Source of the DNA: Bacteroidales bacterium
GTDB taxonomy: Bacteria; Bacteroidota; Bacteroidia; Bacteroidales; UBA932
Direction of reading: 5' to 3'
Assembly: GCA_017551425.1 (NCBI GenBank)
Contig: JAFZLQ010000042.1
Location: 1 to 20,986, forward strand
DNA length: 20,986 nucleotides
A model generated the notes under the pieces. It was not told where the DNA came from and made no database searches. It saw only the letters and a list, made by a program, of their open reading frames with translations. Position numbers and translations under genes: made by a program. This document shows, one piece after another, positions 1 through 6,367 of the stretch (positions within the stretch are counted from its first letter, which is position 1; every line of letters starts with the position of its first letter).

Positions 1-105
1 ATGCAAGTTATCGCGCAGCGATGACGCCGCAGACGTTGGGAGGGATGGAGTGAGCGAAGCGAACGGAAACTTCCGGGGTCAACTGCCGCCGCTGGCGTCC
101 GCGCA
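1..105 (-). repeat. Partial or degenerate copy of the 3'-end palindromic repeat family
   Basis: On the + strand, positions 36-72 carry a GGGAGGGATGGAG...GCGAAGCG core that matches the cores of the two long palindromes at 5996-6147 and 6181-6367. Read in the sense of the upstream gene (minus strand) it is a CGCTTCGCTC...CCATCCCTCCC block, the same orientation relative to the preceding gene as in the other two copies. Flanking dyad symmetry (GACGCC/GGCGTC blocks) is imperfect, and the distal arm may lie before the window start. No coding sequence is seen here. Confidence 0.5.
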
Positions 106-153
106 CAAAAAAAGGTGACCAATAATCTCTTATTAGTCACCCTCATTTTTTTT
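106..153. terminator. Bidirectional rho-independent terminator
   Basis: Positions 114-125 (GGTGACCAATAA) pair with 130-141 (TTATTAGTCACC) with one mismatch around a 4-nt loop. The stem is flanked by an A-run at 107-113, which is a U-run in minus-strand RNA, and by a T-run at 146-153 on the plus strand. It lies just past the stop codon of the minus-strand lipoprotein at 166 and closes the epimerase-GH3-lipoprotein operon. Confidence 0.85.
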
Positions 154-165
154 CTCGATTTATCT

Positions 166-1086
166 CTATTTCTTGAACTTGACCTGGATGCTGGCGTTCT
201 TTCCGTTGGCGTCCTGGACGAATATCGTAAAGATGTTCACTCCGGAACCGAAGTCTGAGCGCCAGTCACGCATGAAGGAAAAGTCGAGGGAGACGTCCGT
301 CTTGCCGGTGACGCCGCTGCCGGTGGGGAACCAGTTCTTGAACTCGCTGGCGACCTTCTCGTCGTTGACGAGGTCTATGGTGAGGATGCCTGCGGTGGTG
401 CGGTTCTGAATCTTCTGGATGAGCTGTGCGTCTGCGGAGCTGTCGAGCATGATGCTCAGCCTCTCAACCTTGCCGGGAGCGTTTACCTTTACCTTATAGG
501 CGTTGTAGCTGTCGTCCGTCAGGTCCACTATGTCGAAGCTCTTGTTGCCGTCCCATGAGAAGGAAGGGGCTGCGGTAAAGTGGAACGTGGTCTTCTTTGT
601 GAGCTCGTTGGCGCTCTTGTCTATGATGTTCACGTCGATGCTGAAGGAGGTGTTGTTGGGAATCACGTCCTCCTGGCCCGCGAGGAGTTTCTTGATGATA
701 GCCACGAGGTCGAGTGTGGTGAGCGTCTTGCCTCTGAGCGAGGGACCGGAAAACATGCTGAGGGAGTTGATGAACGCGGCGGATTTGGCGTCGTCGATAA
801 TGTCGAGGACGGGATTCTTGGTGCCGCTTCCCTTGTTGGTGCTGTTGTCGATGTAGTCGTTGGCAAGGATGTTATAGCTGCCCAGACCGAGGGTGAGCGT
901 GAGGGATTCGAGTCCTGCCGGGACTGAGATGGAGATGTTGCCGTCGGCGGAGGGAGAGAGCTCCATCTGGCCGAACTTGGGATTGGCTGCCCAGGTGATC
1001 GAGGGCTTGTCCGGGTCTGTGTTCTTCTCGCATGAGCAGAAAAGCGCCGCTGCGAACAGTACTGAAAGAAGGATTGTCCGTTTCAT
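166..1086 (-). CDS. Two-module surface lipoprotein of unknown function
   Basis: This is a 306-residue predicted lipoprotein. A short signal peptide ends in LFCSC, so Cys19 is the probable lipidated residue. The mature part looks like two related beta-rich modules. The first begins near ITWAANPKF (about residues 29-172), the second near FSWDGNKSF (about 175-306). Each starts with a Trp-containing strand, continues with a V-PAG/APG-x-(L/V)E-x-L segment and ends in a strand of alternating hydrophobics, which suggests an internal duplication. I do not recognise a named family. The gene starts 13 nt after the GH3 stop and is probably the last gene of the operon, ending at the terminator at 106-153. 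A glycan-binding or surface accessory role is possible but only inferred from context. Confidence 0.8.
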   Translation of the reverse strand: MKRTILLSVLFAAALFCSCEKNTDPDKPSITWAANPKFGQMELSPSADGNISISVPAGLESLTLTLGLGSYNILANDYIDNSTNKGSGTKNPVLDIIDDAKSAAFINSLSMFSGPSLRGKTLTTLDLVAIIKKLLAGQEDVIPNNTSFSIDVNIIDKSANELTKKTTFHFTAAPSFSWDGNKSFDIVDLTDDSYNAYKVKVNAPGKVERLSIMLDSSADAQLIQKIQNRTTAGILTIDLVNDEKVASEFKNWFPTGSGVTGKTDVSLDFSFMRDWRSDFGSGVNIFTIFVQDANGKNASIQVKFKK

Positions 1087-1099
1087 AATTATCTGATTT

Positions 1100-3358
1100 T
1101 TAACGTATTTCTATTGTTGCCTCCGAGCGGATGTCGGCCGAAGAGGAGCCTATGAGTATGCGCCACTGGCCGGGATCCACCACCCACTCGTGGGCGTCTG
1201 CGTCAAAGCGCGAGAAGGCGCGGCGGGGGAGTGAGAACACGGCGTTCCCGCTGCCTCCGGCCTTGAGGACGAGCTTTTCGAAGCCGCGGAGCTCCCTGGC
1301 GGGGCGCTCCACATCGCCCTCGGGAGGGCAAAGGTAGAGCTGTGCGACCTCTGCGCCGTCGAGCCCGCCGGTGTTGGTGATGCCGACCGATACCCTTACG
1401 ACTTCTTCTTCTCCCTTGCCCACGGGGAAGTTGCCGGCGCACTTGACAACGGCCTTGGAGGGCTTTGCGCTGCCATATTCGAATGCGGTGTAGCTAAGGC
1501 CGTGGCCGAAGGGGAACTGTACGGGGATGCCTTTGCTGCAATACCAGCGGTAGCCCACGAAGACGCCCTCGTCGTAGTATTCCTGCCACCATTCCTTGCC
1601 TTCCTCCTGTATGCCGGGATACTGGCGCTCTGTCTTGAGCGGGCCGTCGGCAAGGGCTTTGGGGAATGTGAACGGCAGCTTGCCGGAAGGATTGACTGCA
1701 CCGGTGAGCACGTCTGCAAGGGCATGGCCCGTCTCGGAACCTCCGTACCAGCCCTGTACTATGGAGTTCACCCTGTCCGCCCAGGGCATTGCCACGGGCG
1801 AGCCGGAGATGTTGACGACGACGAGCGAGGGAACCGCTTCCGCGAGCGCCTCGATGACTCCGTCCTGGCCGTAGGGGAGGACTATGTCTGAACGGTCCGT
1901 GCCTTCGTTGTCCTGGCCATCGCTCTTGTTGAGACCGCCTATGAAGATGACGGCGTCGGCCCCTTCAGCCGCCGCGAGTGCGTCTGAAAGAAGCTTGGAC
2001 GCGCTGCGGGACTCGCTGAGGTCCTGGCCGGTGTCCACTCGGTTGTATGAGGTTGAGGTGTCTCCTACGTAGCCCCTTTCCCACACGACGCTGGCATTGG
2101 GGAATGCCTCCCGGAGGGCTTCCAGGGGCGTTATCTCGTAATTGGTCTTGAGACTGGAGGAACCTCCGCCCACCACCATTTTCTTTACTGCGTTCTCTCC
2201 GATGACCACCAGCCTGCCGCCGTCGGGGATGCTGAGGGGCAGGGCTCCGTTGTTCTGCAGGAGCACGGTGCCGGCGGCAGCTATCCTGCGTGCCGCTGCG
2301 TAATGCTCGGGAGAGTTGAAGCTGCCGAAGTGCATGTCTCCGCTCATCGAGGTGCGGAAGATGGTGCGGAGTACGCGGGATGCCTTGTCGTCAAGCTCCT
2401 TTGTGCCGGCGCGCCCGTCTGCGAGCCTCTGGAGGTACGGGTCTGCGAGATGATAGTTGCGGTAGCTGTCCGATGCGGCTCCGGTAAGGCCGTTGGTCCA
2501 GGTGCCGTATTCCATGTCAAGCCCGTTGGCGATGGCCTCGTCGGTGTCCCGGCAGCCGCCCCAGTCGCTTACTACAACTCCGTCAAAGCCCCATTCGCCC
2601 TTGAGTATATCCAGCAGAAGGCGTTTGTTGTGGCAGTTGAACTGGCCGTTGTAGAGGTTGTACGAGCCCATTATCGCCCATGCGCCGCCCTGGCGTACGG
2701 CGGCTTCGAATGCGGGAAGGTATATCTCGTAGAGGGTGCGGTCGTCAAGGTTGCTGCTGGTGGCGGTCCGGCGCACCTCCTGGTTGTTTACCGCATAATG
2801 TTTGACGCATGCGGCCACTCCGTTCTCCTGCACTCCTTTCACGTACGGCACCACCATCTGGCCTGCCAGGTACGGGTCTTCTCCCATGTACTCGAAGTTG
2901 CGACCGTTGAGGGGCGTGCGGCAGATGTTCACGCCGGGGCCGAGCAGTATGTCTTTCTTGCGGTAGCGGGCTTCCTCTCCTATGCTGTGGCCGAAAAGGA
3001 GGCTCATTTCCCTGTCCCAGGTGGCTGCAAGGCAGCTGAGGGCCGGGAATGCGGTGCATGAGTCGTTGGTCCAGCCGGCCTGGTCCCATTCGTCCCAGAG
3101 CACTTCCGGACGTATTCCGTGAGGGCCGTCGGTGCACCATACCTCGGGGATACCGAGACGGGGAACGCCGCGGGAGCTGAACTTCGACTGGGCATGCGTG
3201 AGGGCGACTTTTTCTTCTACCGTCAGGCGTGGAAGCACGTCTGCGACGCGTTCTTCGACGGAACGGGAAGGGTCCTGATAGACCGGGATGTCGTTCCCGG
3301 GCTGGGAGGTGCAGGCGGCTGCTGCGAGTATTGCCGGCAGGAGGGCTTTAAGTTTCAT
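1100..3358 (-). CDS. Glycoside hydrolase family 3 beta-glycosidase, lipoprotein
   Basis: This 752-residue GH3 enzyme probably releases terminal beta-linked glucose or a similar sugar outside the cytoplasm. The signal peptide ends in LAAAAC, making Cys16 the likely lipid anchor. The N-terminal barrel shows the family motifs GRNFEYMGEDP (about 152-162), KHY (186-188) and VVSDWGG, whose Asp265 fits the catalytic nucleophile. The second domain has GGGSS near 397 and NEGTDR, where Glu485 fits the general acid/base. A fibronectin-III-like C-terminal domain follows (about residues 650-735), as is usual in beta-glucosidase and beta-xylosidase type GH3 and unlike NagZ. No PA14 insert is seen. It begins 3 nt after the epimerase stop, so the two are co-transcribed. 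Substrate cannot be set from sequence: beta-glucosidase is the default guess. Confidence 0.93.
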   Translation of the reverse strand: MKLKALLPAILAAAACTSQPGNDIPVYQDPSRSVEERVADVLPRLTVEEKVALTHAQSKFSSRGVPRLGIPEVWCTDGPHGIRPEVLWDEWDQAGWTNDSCTAFPALSCLAATWDREMSLLFGHSIGEEARYRKKDILLGPGVNICRTPLNGRNFEYMGEDPYLAGQMVVPYVKGVQENGVAACVKHYAVNNQEVRRTATSSNLDDRTLYEIYLPAFEAAVRQGGAWAIMGSYNLYNGQFNCHNKRLLLDILKGEWGFDGVVVSDWGGCRDTDEAIANGLDMEYGTWTNGLTGAASDSYRNYHLADPYLQRLADGRAGTKELDDKASRVLRTIFRTSMSGDMHFGSFNSPEHYAAARRIAAAGTVLLQNNGALPLSIPDGGRLVVIGENAVKKMVVGGGSSSLKTNYEITPLEALREAFPNASVVWERGYVGDTSTSYNRVDTGQDLSESRSASKLLSDALAAAEGADAVIFIGGLNKSDGQDNEGTDRSDIVLPYGQDGVIEALAEAVPSLVVVNISGSPVAMPWADRVNSIVQGWYGGSETGHALADVLTGAVNPSGKLPFTFPKALADGPLKTERQYPGIQEEGKEWWQEYYDEGVFVGYRWYCSKGIPVQFPFGHGLSYTAFEYGSAKPSKAVVKCAGNFPVGKGEEEVVRVSVGITNTGGLDGAEVAQLYLCPPEGDVERPARELRGFEKLVLKAGGSGNAVFSLPRRAFSRFDADAHEWVVDPGQWRILIGSSSADIRSEATIEIR

Positions 3359-3361
3359 ATG

Positions 3362-4546
3362 CTATTGTGCGTCAGCGATTTCCTGAAGTATGTTGCCAAT
3401 CTGGTAGAGGGCCCTGGGCACGTGGAAGCAGCCCTTCCATTTGCCTCCCTTGAGGGGCAGGAGCACCTCGCCCCTGCGGTTGAGGTAACCGAACCATTCC
3501 GGGTATTCGGGGTCTTTGAACCTGGACCAGAGATAGTCGTCCAGGCGCAGGAACCATTCGAGCGCCTTCTGGTTGCCGGTGAGGCGGTAGCCCTTTATCA
3601 TGCAGATGGCGGCCTCGAGATGGACCCACCAGAGTTTCTGGTCCCATTCGAGCTCCTGTGTGGGATGGCCGAGGCGGTCCATGAAGTAGTAGATGCCGCC
3701 GTATTCCTTGTCCCAGCCGTACTCTATCACGCCCAGCGCTATGTCCATGCTCTTTTTGACGATCTCCGGACGGCCGAGCCTCTGGCCGAGGTTCATCATG
3801 AACCAGAGGGCCTCGAGGTCGTGCCCGGGGTTGACCTTGCGGCCTTCGAAGCAGTCGAGAAGTGTTCCGTCTGGTGCCAGGTTCTCCACCATCACGCCTA
3901 TGGACGGCTGGTAGAAGACGTCGAACACCTCGTGAAGCGCTTCTTCTATCGTCTTGTCCAGCAACGACTTGTCGTCTATGATGGGCTCTATCTCCAGGGC
4001 CATGTTGCAGATTATCATGGGAAGGGCGAAGTCCTTCATGGGGCGGGTGCCGGGAACGCCCTTGGACCAGATGCCCTTGGGGTTGCCGCGGCGCTCGAGT
4101 ATGCGCGTGAAGGTCTTGCGGGCCGCATCCGCCCATTTTTCATCTCCGGTCGCCACCGCAAGCTGGGCGAAAGCCATGCATGCGAAGGTGTTGGAGAAAA
4201 TGTTGTACGGCTGTATGAGCGCTTTTCCCTCGCGGGTGAGGGAGAAGTAGAAGTCGTAATTGCCGTCGTGGCCGTTCTTCAGGAGGAATTCGCCGCCCTG
4301 CAGTGCGCATTCGAGCCAGCGGGGGTTCTTTTCCACCTTGTTGTAAAGCATGGCGAACATCCACACCTCGCGGCCCTGGAGCCATACGAACTTGTCTGTG
4401 TCGAATACGGAACCGTCCCTGTCCAGGCAGGTGAAGTATCCGCCGTATTCCGTGTCCTGTGAATTGTCCAGCCAGAAGGGGAGGACGTTGGTGTAGAGTT
4501 CGTGGCGGTAGCGTTCCGCCATTTCCGAGAATTGCTTCTTTGTCAT
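3362..4546 (-). CDS. AGE-family sugar 2-epimerase (N-acylglucosamine 2-epimerase-like)
   Basis: A 394-residue cytoplasmic (alpha/alpha)6-barrel protein of the N-acylglucosamine 2-epimerase / cellobiose 2-epimerase superfamily. Visible family residues are Arg59 (QGREVW), His242 and Glu245 (PGHDLEALW), Glu311 (WWVHLEA) and His375 (CFHVPRAL), which fit the Arg, His, Glu, His set known in AGE enzymes. The WFGYLNRRGE segment is also typical. In Bacteroides, AGE homologues interconvert ManNAc and GlcNAc in sialic acid use; with GH89 and GH20 nearby a GlcNAc/ManNAc role is plausible, but mannose or disaccharide epimerase activity cannot be excluded. The ATG at 4546 is chosen because the upstream in-frame extension runs through the divergent promoter region and the first codons of the permease. 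An ATG at 4522 is an alternative. No signal peptide is seen. Confidence 0.88.
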   Translation of the reverse strand: MTKKQFSEMAERYRHELYTNVLPFWLDNSQDTEYGGYFTCLDRDGSVFDTDKFVWLQGREVWMFAMLYNKVEKNPRWLECALQGGEFLLKNGHDGNYDFYFSLTREGKALIQPYNIFSNTFACMAFAQLAVATGDEKWADAARKTFTRILERRGNPKGIWSKGVPGTRPMKDFALPMIICNMALEIEPIIDDKSLLDKTIEEALHEVFDVFYQPSIGVMVENLAPDGTLLDCFEGRKVNPGHDLEALWFMMNLGQRLGRPEIVKKSMDIALGVIEYGWDKEYGGIYYFMDRLGHPTQELEWDQKLWWVHLEAAICMIKGYRLTGNQKALEWFLRLDDYLWSRFKDPEYPEWFGYLNRRGEVLLPLKGGKWKGCFHVPRALYQIGNILQEIADAQ

Positions 4547-4552
4547 ATTATC

Positions 4553-4561
4553 GCAAAAATA
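4553..4561 (-). promoter_or_regulatory. Candidate -7 box for the epimerase operon
   Basis: The minus strand reads TATTTTTGC, an exact match to the Bacteroidetes -7 consensus TAnnTTTGC. It ends only 6 nt before the ATG at 4546, so transcription from it would give an almost leaderless mRNA, or the start would be the ATG at 4522. No TTTG -33 box is seen at the usual 19-21 nt spacing. The call is therefore weak. Confidence 0.35.
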
Positions 4562-4573
4562 ACAATTTTTTGG

Positions 4574-4581
4574 TACATTTG
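4574..4581 (+). promoter_or_regulatory. Candidate -7 box for the MFS permease
   Basis: TACATTTG matches TAnnTTTG and would place the transcription start about 17-20 nt before the permease ATG at 4605. No good -33 TTTG lies at the right distance. The 58-nt intergenic gap therefore holds two back-to-back -7 boxes serving divergent genes. Confidence 0.45.
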
Positions 4582-4604
4582 TAGAGAACAAAGCAAAGAA
4601 AGCA

Positions 4605-5990
4605 ATGAGCAAATCCGTCAACATGGGATACGTGGTATTCCTGTGCATCGTAGCCGCGCTGGGCGGCATTCTTTTCGGTTATGACACCGCCGTCATATCT
4701 GGCACCACGGGCATCGTAAAGGCCCAGTTCGGCCTTTCCACGGGCCTGGAAGGCTGGTATGTGGGATGTGCGCTTATAGGCTCGATTATCGGCGTGGCCG
4801 TGGCCGGCCTGCTGTCGGACAATCTCGGCCGCAAGAGGACCATGCTCATCGCCGCGGCCATGTTCAGCATATCCGCCATCGGCTGCGCGGTCTGCCGGGA
4901 CTTTACCCAGCTGGTGGTTTACCGCATCATAGGTGGCTTCGGCATCGGCGTGGTTTCCATCGTTTCGCCCATTTATATCTCGGAGGTCGCGGTGCCGGAG
5001 AAACGAGGCACGCTCGTGTCCCTCTACCAGCTTGCAATCACCATCGGATTCCTGCTTGCATATCTTGTCAACTACCTGATACTCAAGGGCGCAGATCTCG
5101 ACGCATCCGCTCCCGGGCTGGGTTCCAGGATGATGAACAACGAGTACTGGCGCGGCATGCTCGGCAGCGAGACTTTCCCCGACCTGCTGTTCTTCGTCGT
5201 CATTTTCTTCATCCCGGAGAGCCCACGCTGGCTCATTGTCAAAAGGCGCGAGCCGGCGGCCTTGCGTATCCTTCAGCGCATCTACGGTACGCAGGCGGAG
5301 GCTTCCGTGCAGCTCGAGGCCACACGCCTGTCCATCGCCGGCGAGGTCAAGAGCGAGTGGAAGACCCTTCTGGAGCCCGGTATCTTCAAGGCCGTGCTAA
5401 TCGGATCGGCAATCGCCATCCTGGGCCAGTTCATGGGGGTCAATGCGGTCCTGTACTACGGCCCCAAGATTTTCCAGGACGCCGGCCTCAGCGGCGAGGG
5501 CTCGCTTCTGAGCACCGTGCTGGTGGGCGTGGTGAATATGCTCACCACCGTGGTTGCTTTGCTGATAATCGATAAGGTCGGGCGCAAGAAACTGGTCTGG
5601 TGGGGCGTCGGCGGCATGATCGCGTGCCTGCTGATGATAGGGCTTTATTTCGCCCTCGGCACGCTGCCTACCTGGTTCCTGCTGGTGTTCTTCCTGCTTT
5701 ATGTGTTCTGCACTGCCATCTCCATCAGCGCCGTGGTGTTCGTGCTGCTGAGCGAGATGTATCCCAACCGCGTGCGCGGGCTTGCGATGTCGGTTGCCGG
5801 ATTGGCGCTGTGGGTGGGGACGTATCTGATCGGGCAGCTTACGCCCTGGATGCTGGAGACCCTCACTCCCGCCGGCACTTTCTTCCTCTTCGCTTTCATG
5901 TGTCTGCCGTACCTCTTCATCATGTACAAGTGGGTGCCGGAGACTACCGGAAAGAGCCTGGAAGAGATCGAGAACTACTGGAAGAAATAG
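4605..5990 (+). CDS. MFS sugar porter (sugar:H+ symporter, XylE/AraE type)
   Basis: A 461-residue inner-membrane permease with the 12 hydrophobic segments expected of the sugar-porter branch of the major facilitator superfamily. Seen motifs are DTAVISG in helix 1, DNLGRKR in the loop after helix 2, the second sugar-transport signature IGVVSIVSPIYISEVAV with a following EKRG, PESPRWL at the end of helix 6, VGRKKL after helix 8, and PETTGKSLEEIE at the C-terminus. These point to proton-coupled uptake of a monosaccharide. The exact sugar is unknown; the divergent epimerase and glycosidase operon suggests a released hexose or amino sugar. The ATG at 4605 gives a short N-terminus directly before helix 1. 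The stop lies 5 nt before the first long palindrome. Confidence 0.93.
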   Translation: MSKSVNMGYVVFLCIVAALGGILFGYDTAVISGTTGIVKAQFGLSTGLEGWYVGCALIGSIIGVAVAGLLSDNLGRKRTMLIAAAMFSISAIGCAVCRDFTQLVVYRIIGGFGIGVVSIVSPIYISEVAVPEKRGTLVSLYQLAITIGFLLAYLVNYLILKGADLDASAPGLGSRMMNNEYWRGMLGSETFPDLLFFVVIFFIPESPRWLIVKRREPAALRILQRIYGTQAEASVQLEATRLSIAGEVKSEWKTLLEPGIFKAVLIGSAIAILGQFMGVNAVLYYGPKIFQDAGLSGEGSLLSTVLVGVVNMLTTVVALLIIDKVGRKKLVWWGVGGMIACLLMIGLYFALGTLPTWFLLVFFLLYVFCTAISISAVVFVLLSEMYPNRVRGLAMSVAGLALWVGTYLIGQLTPWMLETLTPAGTFFLFAFMCLPYLFIMYKWVPETTGKSLEEIENYWKK

Positions 5991-5995
5991 TTTCA

Positions 5996-6147
5996 GCCGG
6001 CGGCTTCATTTCGCGGGTAGACATCTGCGGAACTTCCGCTTCGCTCCATCCCTCCCACTGCGCTGCGCTTGTGGGCCCCTCCCGTTCACGCGGCCACGGG
6101 CGGCCACGGTTCCGCAGATGTCTACCCGCCTCCATTTCGCCACCGGC
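5996..6147. repeat. Long palindromic element B at the 3' end of the permease
   Basis: Arms at 6013-6033 and 6109-6129 are a perfect 21-bp inverted repeat enclosing 75 nt. Outer blocks GCCGGCGGC (5996-6004) and GCCACCGGC (6139-6147) pair with one G/T mismatch and extend the stem. Inside, in the sense of the permease mRNA, come CCGCTTCGCTCCATCCCTCC directly after the arm, a small CCCAC/GTGGG hairpin, and then GGGCCCCTCCCGTT. The same two blocks in the same order occur in element C, whose arm sequence is different. There is no T-run, so this is not a classical terminator, though it could stabilise or end the transcript. Function is unknown. Confidence 0.85.
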
Positions 6148-6180
6148 GATGACGGATTAACTGTTTCTAGCTATTTCAGA

Positions 6181-6367
6181 CTGACGTTTCCTGGAGCAGG
6201 GTACTGTATCCGGAAACCTTTGGTCACCCGTGACTATAAACGGGAGGGGCCCGCTGGATGCCGGGACGGATGGCAAGCTTGCTTGTCAGACGGCACGACA
6301 TTCAGTGGGAGGGGCGGAGCGAAGCGGAGGGTTTCCGGATACAGTACCCTGCGGGAGGAAATGTCAG
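6181..6367. repeat. Long palindromic element C at the 3' end of the GH89 gene
   Basis: Arms at 6196-6218 and 6330-6352 are a perfect 23-bp inverted repeat. Pairing extends outward to 6181-6195 and 6353-6367 with four mismatches, giving a stem of about 38 bp that takes in the GH89 stop codon at 6364-6366. In the GH89 mRNA sense the interior begins with CCGCTTCGCTCCGCCCCTCC next to the arm and later has GGGCCCCTCCCGTT, as in element B, with a longer variable middle containing AAGCAAGCTT. Together B and C fill the 373-nt convergent gap 5991-6363, where no gene is seen. Confidence 0.85.

Noticed and set aside
3119..4462. Long plus-strand ORF of 447 codons opposite the epimerase and GH3 genes
   Set aside because: Antisense shadow of high-GC genes; low-complexity V/A/E/L composition and no domain, while the minus strand has clear GH3 and AGE motifs.
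6013..6129. Integron attC site, because of AAC...GTT at the arms
   Set aside because: AAC and GTT are at the inner, not outer, ends of the palindrome, and no integrase or cassette array is present.
5996..6367. MITE or other transposon with terminal inverted repeats
   Set aside because: The two copies have different arm sequences and no target duplication is seen; a transposon family would share its terminal repeats.
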